A stretch of 64,000 bases of DNA from Deroplatys truncata (Eukaryota; Arthropoda; Insecta; Mantodea; Mantidae), in assembly GCA_030765065.1 (NCBI GenBank), contig CM060990.1:669010118-669074117 (forward strand). The letters are read 5' to 3'. A program made the translations under genes and the position numbers. Each line of letters starts with the position of its first letter. Positions within the stretch are counted from its first letter, which is position 1. Of the stretch, positions 22,867-32,660 are shown one piece after another. The notes under the pieces are model-generated. The model worked only from the letters and a program-made list of their open reading frames with translations. It had not been told where the DNA came from and searched no databases.

Positions 22867-23279
22867 CAGTCGAGTGCAAATAACATGCCGATGCTTTTGG
22901 TTACTTTTAGTGTTTTTTATTCTTGAATGTCGGCTGAATCTCATCGTTTGTGTTCCACGCCTGCCTTGGGTGAGCTTTATTCTAATAGGTTTTAGCTGAA
23001 GTCCGATACGCTAGCACTACCCTATGAAGAAATGTCAGGCCTAGCTGAGCGATGAAAGGGGTGGAGAATCGGCATATGTCACCTGAATGGTTGAAACAAT
23101 ATGCCTCCCAAAGACTGGCCATACTAGCCCCTGAATGAGTCCGGCTCTTATTGGTTCGGCATTCAAACATTAACCTCTGTAACCGAATGAGGGATGGAAG
23201 GCGCGGCAGAGGCGTGTTAATTATTGATTGCCAACTTAAACCGCGGTTTCTCATATCGGCACTTTTTTGCACCCCACTG
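22867..23279. mobile_element. Tc1-type MITE (family G copy 1)
   Basis: 413 bp between TA dinucleotides (22865-22866 and 23280-23281). Terminal inverted repeats read CAGTCGAGTGCAAA...GCCGATG on the left and, reverse-complemented, CAGTGGGGTGCAAA...GCCGATA on the right. TA target sites and CAGTGGRGTGCAAA ends fit a Tc1-like element. A diverged copy lies inverted at 52750-53134. The overlapping 141-codon minus-strand frame is not a gene. Confidence 0.75.
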
Positions 23280-23281
23280 TA

Positions 23282-24602
23282 CATATCTGCAGTAAGTAAA
23301 TGCAGCAGTTGAGTCTGCTGGTCACAGTGGACGGGTTCTAAACAAGTCAAAATGCAAACACCACCACGTGAAGTTATACGCTCACAAAGTATAAAAATAA
23401 TATTCATTTTGCTACAGTTTTTAAGGAAAGGAAACGTAAACGTCTAACTATTTCGTTATGTACATTGTCGTGCATAAAAAGTGGCCCATTCTCCTAGATC
23501 GCTATAGGGTTCTCTATGCGACCGGTCTGAGAAACAATTCAGGGACATAAAAACTGATGAATGAACGATGTCTATAAGTTGGGTGTGTGAAATAGGTTTG
23601 AATACCCCTGTATGAAAGAGTTTCCTACGATTGGCACATAAGGAAAGGCTAAACCAATCACAAATAATTTGGCCTTCTAGAGGAAGGGTTGAAGAATTAT
23701 TTACATGTGTGTTTAAACTGAACGACAGCCATCACATTTACATATATGAGAGCTGTCATCAGCGATATGGAGGCGAAGTTTAAGTTATTGCTGCTACTAA
23801 ACGGCAATAAGAAAACGGTAGTGTAGCATGAAAATATAAGGTTTAAGTTATAATGTTACTCTTTGGCAGTTTGGCCATACTTTTGGGGAGGCATAGTGCT
23901 TGTCAAACCAGTGGCTAGAATTATCCTCGAAAAACAGAAGTGTTCACACTGGTAGGGGTATGGGTAGATTTTGTCAGTACCAATACAAACAGCTCTGTTC
24001 CATTATGAGCCACATTTATGCACGGGAGTGTACGTTGTGTTGATGTTTTGATGGTCAGACTGTACTGCACTCTCGTTCGGGCGTTATCTCTCCTGTTTAA
24101 ACCTAGACATGTCACACTAGCGACCTCGCCTGAAAACTGCACACTTTCGCCAGACAGGCAGCACAGGGTGGATCATGATTTAAGGAGATGGGATTGAGTA
24201 AGTTTACAATGACCAATTCTAAGCCGAGGAATGAACACGGTTTATGCGTCGGAGTGTCCAGATAGTTTTGTAGATAATTGTGGACCCGCAGCGGACATCG
24301 TGGAGTTTACTATTTAATTGTTATCAATTAAACTTCCTTTACTGATATTGTTTAAAGCGCTGCTAAATATTACCACGAAGACTTCAGTAGCCTTCGAAAG
24401 CATCTGCTAAAATTATTTATAAAAAACCAATAAATACACAATGCCACGTCAGTCTTAAGAAAAATGTACAACGTGGTACACAATAGGAGAGCAAATCCAG
24501 TACTTTCTAAGTCAAAGATTTTCACAATATGCATGACCCAGCCTAACGACTTAGTTCACAAGATAACAGGCTTCACCGTTCTCTGTACATAATGCTTCAC
24601 AT
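23282..24602. other. No gene seen
   Basis: No coding similarity was recognised. A CACAGGGTGGATCATGATTT stretch at about 24166 looks like a TA-type transposon end but has no visible partner. Confidence 0.45.
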
Positions 24603-24930
24603 CTACGCTGAAGAGAAATTAAACTGAGTTTTATTTATGGACCCTGTGGACCCTTCAACTGCTGTGGTCCTTAGCGTCCCATTCTATATTGGGCGTGAAA
24701 GACCGGTAATTTTGCTCAGAGGCCTCTTCATCAGGATTGAGGTTCTTTTATGTGCCGTAAATCTATGACACAGGACCACTGGCTTTACTTCCCTTCGAAG
24801 GAAGCCATGCATGGATTTTTACGCCCGAAAAGAATCCATCACCCTCCTCCGGGTTTGAAAGCAGGACCTCGGGAACTAGAGGCTAGCATGGTAACCACTA
24901 CACCACGGAAGATGACTACGCTGAAGAGAA
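24603..24930 (-). repeat. SINE1 copy b with perfect 15-bp target duplication
   Basis: The SINE body is 24618-24915 on the minus strand, flanked by identical CTACGCTGAAGAGAA at 24603-24617 and 24916-24930. Reading leftwards from 24915: the tRNA-like head with a TAGTGGTTACCATGCTAGCC A-box region, a B-box-like segment near the cluster GGTCCTGCTTTCAAACCC, the AAAGAACCTCAATCC body, and a tail AAATAAAACTCAGTTT. The intact long target duplication marks LINE-driven insertion, probably the youngest SINE1 here together with copy c. Confidence 0.93.
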
Positions 24931-25079
24931 TCTGAAACCTGAGAAGCTACTGTTTCAAATTAGTATGTAAATATGCCAACGTAAAGTGTAATACTTTGTG
25001 AAATAAAACAACCATCGGGTTGTTGAACGGCAGAAGGAACTGTATCTTAGAATAAGCAACACTTTCTAAAGATAATTGT

Positions 25080-25515
25080 AATGGCCGAGTCGTTAGCGGA
25101 AGCTTCTTCCGCCCACTTTCAGGAAGTATGTGGAAATAGTTCTAGAACTTTGGAGAACCTTGTGGAAAGATTTCACTGAGTATATCAGCGAGCGTTCTCG
25201 CGAGAGCAAGAGTTGTTAAGTCAGTGAGTTGATGACGGCTGTTGTAAACGTGCAGCGAGTGCTACTGCGGAGCTATGGGTTGTGGAGGTCTCGGGTTCGA
25301 CTCCCGAGAGAAGGGAACCGTGCGCGAGAATAGGCCACGTCACGAAGGAGGTGAAGGGATTGAGAATTAAACTTGTTCACCTTAGTGAAGTGATAGTGTG
25401 AACGAATCGAACTCCGAGTGAAATTAAACTAGATAGGAACTTAGAACGGTAGGTGTGAATTGAGAGAAGTGACAGTTGAAAAACTGGACAAAGCCAAAAT
25501 ATATATTCTGAACTT
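25080..25515 (+). repeat. Dispersed repeat D (copy 2)
   Basis: It shares with 16260-16790 the blocks GAAATAGTTCTAGAAC, a TATATCAGCGAGCG (TATATAAGCGAGTG in copy 1), GCAGCGAGTGCTACYGCGGA, TTAGTGAAGTGATAGTGTG and TTGAAAAACTGGACA. This copy contains a GGTTCGACTCCCGAG B-box-like sequence at about 25290. It is either an LTR piece or a tRNA-bearing non-autonomous element. No genes are attached. Confidence 0.62.
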
Positions 25516-26204
25516 TAAAATCCATTCTTTTTTGTGGCTTTCTATTAACTTGAAATATCAAATGTTACATAAATTTCCTCTAGAATAGTGTACTTCAGTT
25601 TGTTTCACGGCAACTATTTCTATGTTTATTTTAGAAAACCAAACAGTAATATTTAAAAATTCGGTATTTCTTAAACATGTAGCTACCAAATGATTAAACA
25701 AATAGTACCAGATACTTGTGATATATAACAGACTATTAAATTTCTAGTTGAATCCGTTGAGAAGCTCCCGGGAAAAATGTGTACTTTCCATTTTTTTAAT
25801 AATTTACACAAAACATTTTTTCTCAATTTTAAAAATTTTCGAACCATACTATAGTTTTGTGATCTGCCAGGTATATAGTTATTGTTTGTATGCTTTTTAA
25901 TTAATAAAAATTATTTCTAACGCCATGTGCTTCTCCATCTTTATTGTATTGAAAATTTGCAATGAAAATTTAAAATTTATTTTCAATTTACATTTTCAAG
26001 GTAACTGGCAAAAGTTTACACACGAAAGAGTTATTTGAGTGACCACAAGCACTGAAAAAGTAATTAAGATAAGAAATTACATTTAATAGTAGAAACCTTA
26101 CTAAACACTTAGGACCACACGCCTCTATTGGCTGGCACTTAAGTTACTTTTTTATCGATCACACTATAATATGCTGATTACACGTTATGACCTTACTCGG
26201 CGGC

Positions 26205-26660
26205 GCGCACAGCTCATACTTTTCAACATCTTCAAAGCAGCAGTACACTGGGATTCATTCCCCAAAATAAAGAAAGAAATATGTGTATTTAATAGAAGCT
26301 GAATTTTGTTCATTGTAATTTTAATATTCCAATAAATTGAGTACTTTTCCTTTGTTTCAGTATTGTTCAATATACATTACCTGCGAAAAATCAATAAATA
26401 CGGCCTGGAGTCAAAAGTACTGGCATCTGTTGCAGTACTCAAACACGCTCACGGTTTTGTTATTATGCTGCCATCGATCAGTATTTAATTACACACAAAT
26501 AACAACGTCAGATCCTTTTGTAAAAGCTCAAAGTTTTGACATTATAGTTCGATCCACCAAAAACAATCGTATGCAACTTGACTATAATGGTAACTAAGAC
26601 GCTCGTATGAAAATTATGAAACGAGCTGTAGCGCCTTTATAAACACACTCGTGTCTAATA
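26205..26660 (+). repeat. Dispersed repeat E (copy 1)
   Basis: The reverse complement recurs at 44340-44985. Shared blocks include TTGTTCATTGTAATTTTAAT, AATCAATAAATACGGC, GGCATCTGTTGCAGTA, GATCAGTATTTAATT and AAAATTATGAAACGAG. It has no coding content and its class is unknown. The other copy is interrupted by a SINE1, so repeat E was in place before that SINE insertion. Confidence 0.8.
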
Positions 26661-28505
26661 CTGTAATTTTTGAACGGAAGGAATTAAATAAAGAAATGAT
26701 TGTAAAATAAATAAATAATTTCCGTATATTAAATCGAAGTATACTGTAACAAGCCTGAGCTGAAACATTTGTCCGGAGAAAAAGGTCATTACCTATGTTA
26801 ACTGAAGTCATTAATAACAGCAAAGTAGCGAACGCGTTAGCATAAAAGTTCCTGGAATGCAGTTAAAATTAAGTTCAGTACGTTTGAAAAGTCACGTGGG
26901 CAGGAATTCTGTAAATTAGAAAGATGAAATTCTGACATTCGAGGAGGTAGAACATAGTAATAGTGTCAGATACGCATACGTAGAGTTTTAAGATTGGACG
27001 GCGCGAGAAGGAACATTGGTAGGGAGCGGTATGTGGATGGAGCTTAAGTTAAGAAAAGAGCATGCATTCTAAGTCAGAGAGACATTCGTGTACACATTCC
27101 TTACATATTCGTGACTCTCGTGTGTAATTTCGAAGTTGTGTAGCGTATATGAACCCGCCACTGTTAGGAAGAATTAGCGGCTATTAAAAGGGATCTTTCC
27201 TAGTAACATTTCTGCGACTTACGGCAACTGATGTTTCGCTTAATTATTGTCTTAGAAGTAATTAATTCATAAATTCAACAGTCGACGACTCTTCTCAAAC
27301 TGAACATTTTAGCCAACATTAAAATTTCTCAGCTAACTAAACTGGTGTAATCCTTTCAAAACACGCTCACGCATACTATGAGATAAAGAACTCATAGCTA
27401 TACCACTACAGCAGTTGGCGCACGAGAACGTAAAACGAGCTACGAGATGGTGATATAAAACTCAACAGAGGAGGTAACATTAAATGTTATAAAACTTTGA
27501 AACAGAGTTGTCGAATCGATAAAGGCTTCACGTCTTAATTACTAAATTATATTCTTGTTGTATCATATACTGCAGTGACTGCATCGTTATATGCCCATCC
27601 CTCTTAAAATAATTGAAATTTATTACTGCACAAAATCTGCATTTTTCAGAATTTCACAGGTCGGTGCCCTTAATTAAAATTACCAAATTAAACAAGCATT
27701 CATGAGAGACGCAATATAGACAAATTTTAACATCTAAAATTAACGTAGGGCTACAAGAAATGGATGTATTTTATGTTAAAAGAGTAAAAAGTAGGTATAT
27801 CATAGCATCATTGCCCGAACCCCTGATCCCTCCTTCCTGTTGTTTATAAATTCGCCGCAAACCAATAAACCATTTCGCTTCATGCTTAATTAACATCGGT
27901 GTTTCTAACACAGTAGAATATGCTGTTCTGCATATTTCAGGTTTGTTTGTTCTTTATTTCAATGAAGCATTGTGCTTAACGTTGCTGCATTTTGAGGTTG
28001 TAATTTTTGCCGGAATAAATATAAAAAAAACGTTAGCGAGCATATTATAAACGCTAAAACGGGAAACTAAACGCTAAAGAAGATAAGAAAAGAAAGAAGC
28101 AAAGCACGCTAATAAAGTTGTAATAGTAAAAAGGGAACTTACCAATAAACGAGAATAAATATTGAATTCTATAGGCGCCAAGTATTAGAAAGAAGGAAAG
28201 CAAATGTGTTAAGCTGAAGCAATATTCAGTTGGGGATGCAGTGTCCAGCCAGGTGATAGCTTACAGTGATGGCGAGGAAAAATGTACAAGCCGGACGCAC
28301 GAAACAATAAGGAGGGGAAACCAGGCGTATAAAAATCAGCCAGGAGCACAGAAAATGTAATCAGGCGAGAATAATCCGGTAATTGAAGATGCAAGGAGCA
28401 AGGGCATTCGAAGATAGTAAAACTAATAAACGTGTTATGAAATTTATCACATGGGCCAATAAAGTAAATCCTAAACCATGTGACTAGAATCGAAAGTCGA
28501 GAAAA
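26661..28505. other. No gene seen
   Basis: AT-rich DNA with short frames only. Nothing was recognised. Confidence 0.5.
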
Positions 28506-28736
28506 CTATACCTGGCGCCAATCAAGAAGCTGATTGACATTTCGCGGAGCGAGAGAGGCGACGTTGCCGCTCATCGCGACCACGTGGAGAAAGAGACTGG
28601 GTTGCGCCTGCATTGTAGAGCGGATACATTTATATTCGTATACGAAGACAATTGTAAAATAATGAATCTACGTGCAGAGGATAGATCACGCAAGAATATA
28701 TCAGTGTAAAGATCTGCGTTAACAGAAGAAACATAC

Positions 28737-29051
28737 CTGTGAAATATTGATGCTTATTCTAATGGAAAAATGCCACTGATTTCCGAATCGCTTGCATCGC
28801 TGTTGTTGCTGCTGCTGCTGCTCGCCTGATAGACTTATTCGGTTCCCGAATGCGCCCAGTTTTTCGTTTGGCTACGCTATCTTTGTCACTATTTTTGGAC
28901 ATCGTTAAATATCCATTAAACACAATTATAAATGCTCACACAGCACACACACGCACAAATACACGAACTCAAATACACGTAATACAAGGCAAGTACCATA
29001 CAAAAAGGACGATGCAAAAGAACTTTTCCGTACGCAGGAAATCTCTAAACT
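28737..29051 (-). other. Candidate host first exon with small ORF
   Basis: On the minus strand, an arthropod initiator TCAGTT lies at 29053-29048. A 47-codon ORF runs from ATG at 28902 to a stop at 28759; it begins MSKNSDKDSVAKRKTGRIRE and then has a short Ala run from a GCA/GCAGCAA-rich repeat. A consensus splice donor CAG|GTATGT follows at 28739-28731. The ORF start has A at -3 (AACGATG). Since the ORF stops before the donor, it may be an upstream ORF in a 5' UTR, or the exon may be spliced elsewhere. I recognise no protein family. The order of initiator, ORF and donor downstream of X-box-like sites is what supports a real exon. Confidence 0.3.
28759..28902 (-). CDS. Small basic ORF, 47 aa, unknown
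   Basis: Start ATG at 28902-28900, stop at 28761-28759. The protein is rich in Lys and Arg in its first half (DSVAKRKTGRIREPNKSIRR), then Ala-rich, and ends AFFH. I do not recognise it. The CAG-type trinucleotide run (GCAGCAGCAGCAGC at about 28806-28822) encodes alanines in this frame. It may be an upstream ORF or the start of a spliced host protein. Coding status is inferred only from its position in a promoter-exon-like layout. Confidence 0.25.
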   Translation of the reverse strand: MSKNSDKDSVAKRKTGRIREPNKSIRRAAAAATTAMQAIRKSVAFFH

Positions 29052-29213
29052 GATGCAAACACACAAGCAAGCTGGGGCTAAAAGGAGGAATTGTTTATAA
29101 CTGCTGCGACAGCAGAAGATAAGACTTCAGTTCATATTACTGCAACGGTCGCTCGCACGGCACGTCATGCCAATCACGTGTTACGATATCGCAACAACGC
29201 ATTTGCGTCTATC

Positions 29214-29476
29214 GTTGCTATAGAAACGTCTTAGTTCTAATTGGCCTTTCTAATGGTTGCTATGACGACCGCTGTGGCGTATTCATCCCGTCCCATTCAT
29301 TTAAAGCTTTCTGCCACGTGGTTAGTAACTGTCAATCACCTTCTTGATTGACGCCGAGTATAGAAAATGTGCGTAAATAGAAACTTATCTAGGACAGACC
29401 TCAGTAACATTGTTACTTCGTGTTATAGCGTTGTGATGATGGGTTATAACTACGTGTCTTAGTGTTGCTGGGAAAC
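29214..29476. promoter_or_regulatory. Three RFX X-box-like sites
   Basis: GTTGCTATAGAAAC at 29214-29227, GTTGCTATGACGAC at 29256-29269 and GTTGCTGGGAAAC at 29464-29476. The RFX family binds imperfect palindromes of the form GTTNCC-(1-3)-GGNAAC. The first site is the best match; the other two are weaker. They lie about 160-430 bp upstream of the candidate start site at 29051 on the minus strand, a usual place for X-boxes of ciliary genes in animals. Binding is inferred. Confidence 0.35.
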
Positions 29477-30210
29477 ATAAGTCGCCGAATTATGTCAATG
29501 GCGGACTTCATCGCTGATTAAGTTTAAATATAGGGGAAACGGTTAGGATATGGGATCAAAGTTGACAGTGTTTTAAGGATAGGAAATGGAAATAACTTCC
29601 ATAATTTTTATGGTGGGATGTAGCTAAATCTAACGAGAACGACATAAAAGATCAGTGACGGAGTACACGAGGTTTATCATTTATCTCCTCTCTACACCTC
29701 CAAAGAAATAGCCTCTCCTTTCCTAAAAATCACCTACGCTGCCGGAGTTGGCCGAAAAATACCACACTTTCCTGTTATCTTTCTCACCTAAGTAATAAAC
29801 CATCCACGAATCCCACATCAATATACAAATTTCTTTGAAACAGTGGCCTACACCGCTTCAGTTCCACATCAACAAATATATTAATGGAATCTCAACCTAA
29901 AGAAGTGAAGTATGCACCTTGTAAACCAATGTGTTAGGCTCGGGGCATAACCCATTGTGAAATTCCTTTCCTTAGAAGATTTTGAGTCGCTTATCTCTCA
30001 CGGCACATCCTTTGTTTTCATAGCTTTAATTTTCCAGCACCCATATACTTTCCTTTTTATCAGTAAACAATAACAATATACCTTTGATATACCGGCAAAT
30101 GTATACTTCCTACTAATGTTGTCTAACCTCTAAGATCACAAAATGTTTCTATAGTGTGGGACAATCCCTAATTCCTTTTTCTCTGGAACTGCAATTGCAT
30201 TAGGCAGTTA
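29477..30210. other. No gene seen
   Basis: No frame or repeat was recognised. This separates the promoter-like region from the mariner element. Confidence 0.5.
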
Positions 30211-31502
30211 CGAGGGCAGCCCCAGAAGTGCCCGACCTGACGTATAGATAGCGGTTGTTGTTTCAAACAAATGACTATGGTGGAAAGTACCACCCTTATA
30301 AAGCTTAAGTTTGAAGCTTTACGATGCTACGTTGTTTAGTAATTGTATGGCAGCCATTAATAGTGAACTCTCTCAGCGAATTTGTATACATGCATAAAAC
30401 TGGCCATCGTTATCTGAAACAGTACTTTATTTTGAAAGGTCTTGTCCAACTAATATTAAAGCTGAGCTAGATTCTACTCTGGGGGAGTCTGCTCCTTCGT
30501 TTACAACAGTACAATATTGTGTGGCAGAGTTTGAGCGAGGCAGTACGAGCTGCCAAGAGGAACATCGCAGTGGTCGGCAAAATGAGGTGACCACGCCAGA
30601 AATTGTGAAGAAAATCCATTAAATGGTATTGGAAGATCGTCGACTGAGTGGACGAGCTAGCAGACATCGTAGTCATTTCAAAAAGTGCTGTACATCGCAC
30701 CCTAACTAAAAATGTAGACATCATAAAGCTCTGCGCATGATGGGTGCCGGTTTTACTCACAATGGTACAAAAGCAGCGTCGTGAGGATGTTTCAGTCGAG
30801 TGTTTGGCGATGTTTCGTTGCAATAAAGCCAAGTCTTTGCGTTGATTCATAACCATGGATGAAATATGAGTCCATCACGTCAAACCTGAGACGAAGGAAC
30901 AGTCAAAAAAAGAGGATTGAAAGGGGATAATCTCACCTCCAAAGAAGATGAAACAGTTTCATTTGCAAGCAAGGTTACGGCGTCAGTTTTTTGGGATGCA
31001 CGTGGGATAATTTTCATTGATTATCTTCAAAAAGCAAAAGCAGTGAATGGCGAGTATTAGCAAACTTTAGCAGCGTTTGAATAATGAAATCAAGCAAAAA
31101 CGGTCGCACTTATCGAAAAAAGAAAGTTCTTTTTCATCAAGACATTGCACCAGTTCACACATACATTATCGCCATGGCCAAAATCAATGAGTTAAAGCTC
31201 GAATTACTTCCTCATGCACCTTATTCCCAAGACTTAGTCCTCTCTGATTATTTTCTGCTTCCAAAGTTCAGGAAATGGCTTGGTGGTAAAAGATTTGCTA
31301 ACAATGAAGAGGTGAAGTCTGCAGTTGATGGCTATTTTGCAGAACTCGACGGTTCTCACTATAAACAGGGTGTCGAAGCTACTGAACATCGCTGTGAAAA
31401 GTGTATCGAATTGAAAGAAGACTATGTAGATAAATAAAGATTTTTTTTTCAAAAATATTTGTGTTTTCTGTGTTAGGTCGGGTACTTCTGGGACAGTCCT
31501 AG
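30211..31502 (+). mobile_element. Mariner element, full-length but decayed
   Basis: 1292 bp between TA dinucleotides (30209-30210 and 31503-31504). The left end reads CGAGGGCAGCCCCAGAAGTG; the right end, reverse-complemented, reads CTAGGACTGTCCCAGAAGTA. Both continue with CCCGACCT. Size and TA target fit mariner. The transposase occupies 30347-31437. Both ends are present, so it is a complete but inactive insertion. Confidence 0.92.
30347..31437 (+). pseudogene. Mariner transposase (DD34D type), broken
   Basis: It would cut and paste the element at TA sites in the nucleus. From ATG at 30347 the frame gives MAAINSELSQRICIHA and a helix-turn-helix region (TLGESAPSFTTVQYCVAEFE, RGSTSCQEEHRSGRQ). 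A TMDE first catalytic Asp lies near 30853, followed by VHHVKPETKEQSKK. The 117-codon end at 31084-31437 has FHQDIAPVHT (second Asp), LPHAPYSQDLVLSDYFLLPK (third Asp in SDYFLLP), the WLGGKRFANNEEVKSAV block and CIELKEDYVDK. Length is close to the usual 340-350 codons. Many stops and frame changes make it a pseudogene of considerable age. Confidence 0.88.
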
Positions 31503-31553
31503 TAAATGGATATGATAAATCTTAGAAGCGAGGTGGAGATGTACAATATCATT

Positions 31554-32660
31554 TATTAATACACAGTGCCTTTCTCTTACACTGCGGCCACCACTAGGCG
31601 GCTCGCGCGCCTGCCGTGTCGGCTCGGTCTACCGCCAAAAATACTATAATATCCCCGCACCCGCTTCACGTTTATATAGTTGTAGACACAGTACAGTGAC
31701 AATATGCACATACCTTATCATAATATATTTTGGAAATGCTGTGCTCCTCTATCAACACATTTCTGGCATCTTTTCAGGAAATTTTCAATAATACTGTAGA
31801 GTTAAATCCCAAATTGAGTGAATTTCTCGCCTGATGGTGTATTTTAGTTCTTACAATGAATGGGTCTTTGGTTGCTGTTACTTTCTTTTTAAAATTCCCT
31901 CAGATAAAAATGGTATAAAGTTAAATCAAGAGATCGTCTTTACTAATTAACCTACAACAAAAATTTCCTGAATTAAACAGAAGGGCACATCGGTGATATG
32001 CGTGGTAGCAGTCTTTTTGTAAAATTGCAACGTCTTTCAGCTGTTCAAAAAATAATGTATGGTATTCCTGTATCTCTCTGCATGTATTGTTTATTGAAAA
32101 ACATAGGTCCTGTTATTCTCTATACATTTACTACACCCCACTTTTCTCCTCATGCAAGAGAATCTCGTTTTAAAAAAGGGATTTTTCTGTATTCCAATAA
32201 CTGTTATCTTGCGACGAAACTTAGCCATATAAATGCATGCTTCACCAGAGAAGAACATTAAACGTGGGTCAATTTCGCTTATCATTTCGCAAAATACAAT
32301 TAAAAACATTTACTCGACTCTGATTATCACATGAAAAATAAGGCGTATATAACAAACCTCCATACACTGTAAGAACTAAAAGAAAGCATCAGGCGAGAAA
32401 TTCACTCAATTTCGGAAACTGAAATATGCAGTGCGAATAAAAACTCCTGATAGGATGCCGTAAATGTGTGGATAGAGGTTAACGTTTCAAAAATCTCTTA
32501 TGATAAATCATGTGCTTGTTATCATTTTAATTGTAATATGAGAACGTGAGACGGTTGCGGGGATATTGTAACTTTCGGCGGGAGTCTGAGCTGCGGTAGC
32601 CGGCGTGCGAAACGCCGTTCGGCGGCCACAGTGTGAACGAATGGCACTGTATATTTAATA
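31554..32660 (-). mobile_element. Long-armed foldback derived from a mariner-type element
   Basis: Terminal sequences TATTAATACACAGTGCC (left) and, reverse-complemented, TATTAAATATACAGTGCC (right) begin inverted arms of about 300 bp (31554-31875 and 32350-32660). They are GC-rich near 31590-31630 and 32580-32625. Each arm includes a C-terminal transposase-coding scrap (NFLKRCQKCVDRG-like on the minus strand of the left arm, and a similar piece on the plus strand of the right arm). The centre holds a minus-strand transposase fragment. So this is a rearranged, non-autonomous derivative. Confidence 0.75.
31740..32309 (-). pseudogene. IS630/mariner-type transposase relic inside the foldback
   Basis: Reading leftwards from 32309, IDPRLMFFSGEACIYMAKF corresponds to the family's DPRLMFFSDEAWFHLSG..., with the catalytic Asp changed to Gly. 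This is followed by RKITVIGIQKNPF for NNRYWS.ENP and NNRTYVF for R.IGPIFF. A C-terminal IIENFLKRCQKCVDRGAQHF-like piece lies at about 31800-31740. The middle is missing or unreadable. Only the family assignment is supported; there is no function left. Confidence 0.65.

Larger units (their letters stand above)
28506..29363. other. Promoter-like region bounded by 34-bp inverted repeats
   Basis: CTATACCTGGCGCCAATCAA (28506 on) is matched by the reverse complement at 29330-29363, 34 bp per arm with about five mismatches. Inside each arm a CACGTG follows (28581-28586 and 29315-29320). The interior is richer in CpG than its surroundings and holds CCAAT boxes (29170-29174; reverse at 29240-29244), a third CACGTG (29175-29180) and X-box-like sites. 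It could be a host promoter with a symmetric architecture or a non-autonomous transposon of 858 bp. No target duplication was found. Confidence 0.55.

Noticed and set aside
22982-23407. 141-codon minus-strand frame
   Set aside because: It spans the family G MITE, so it is a chance frame.
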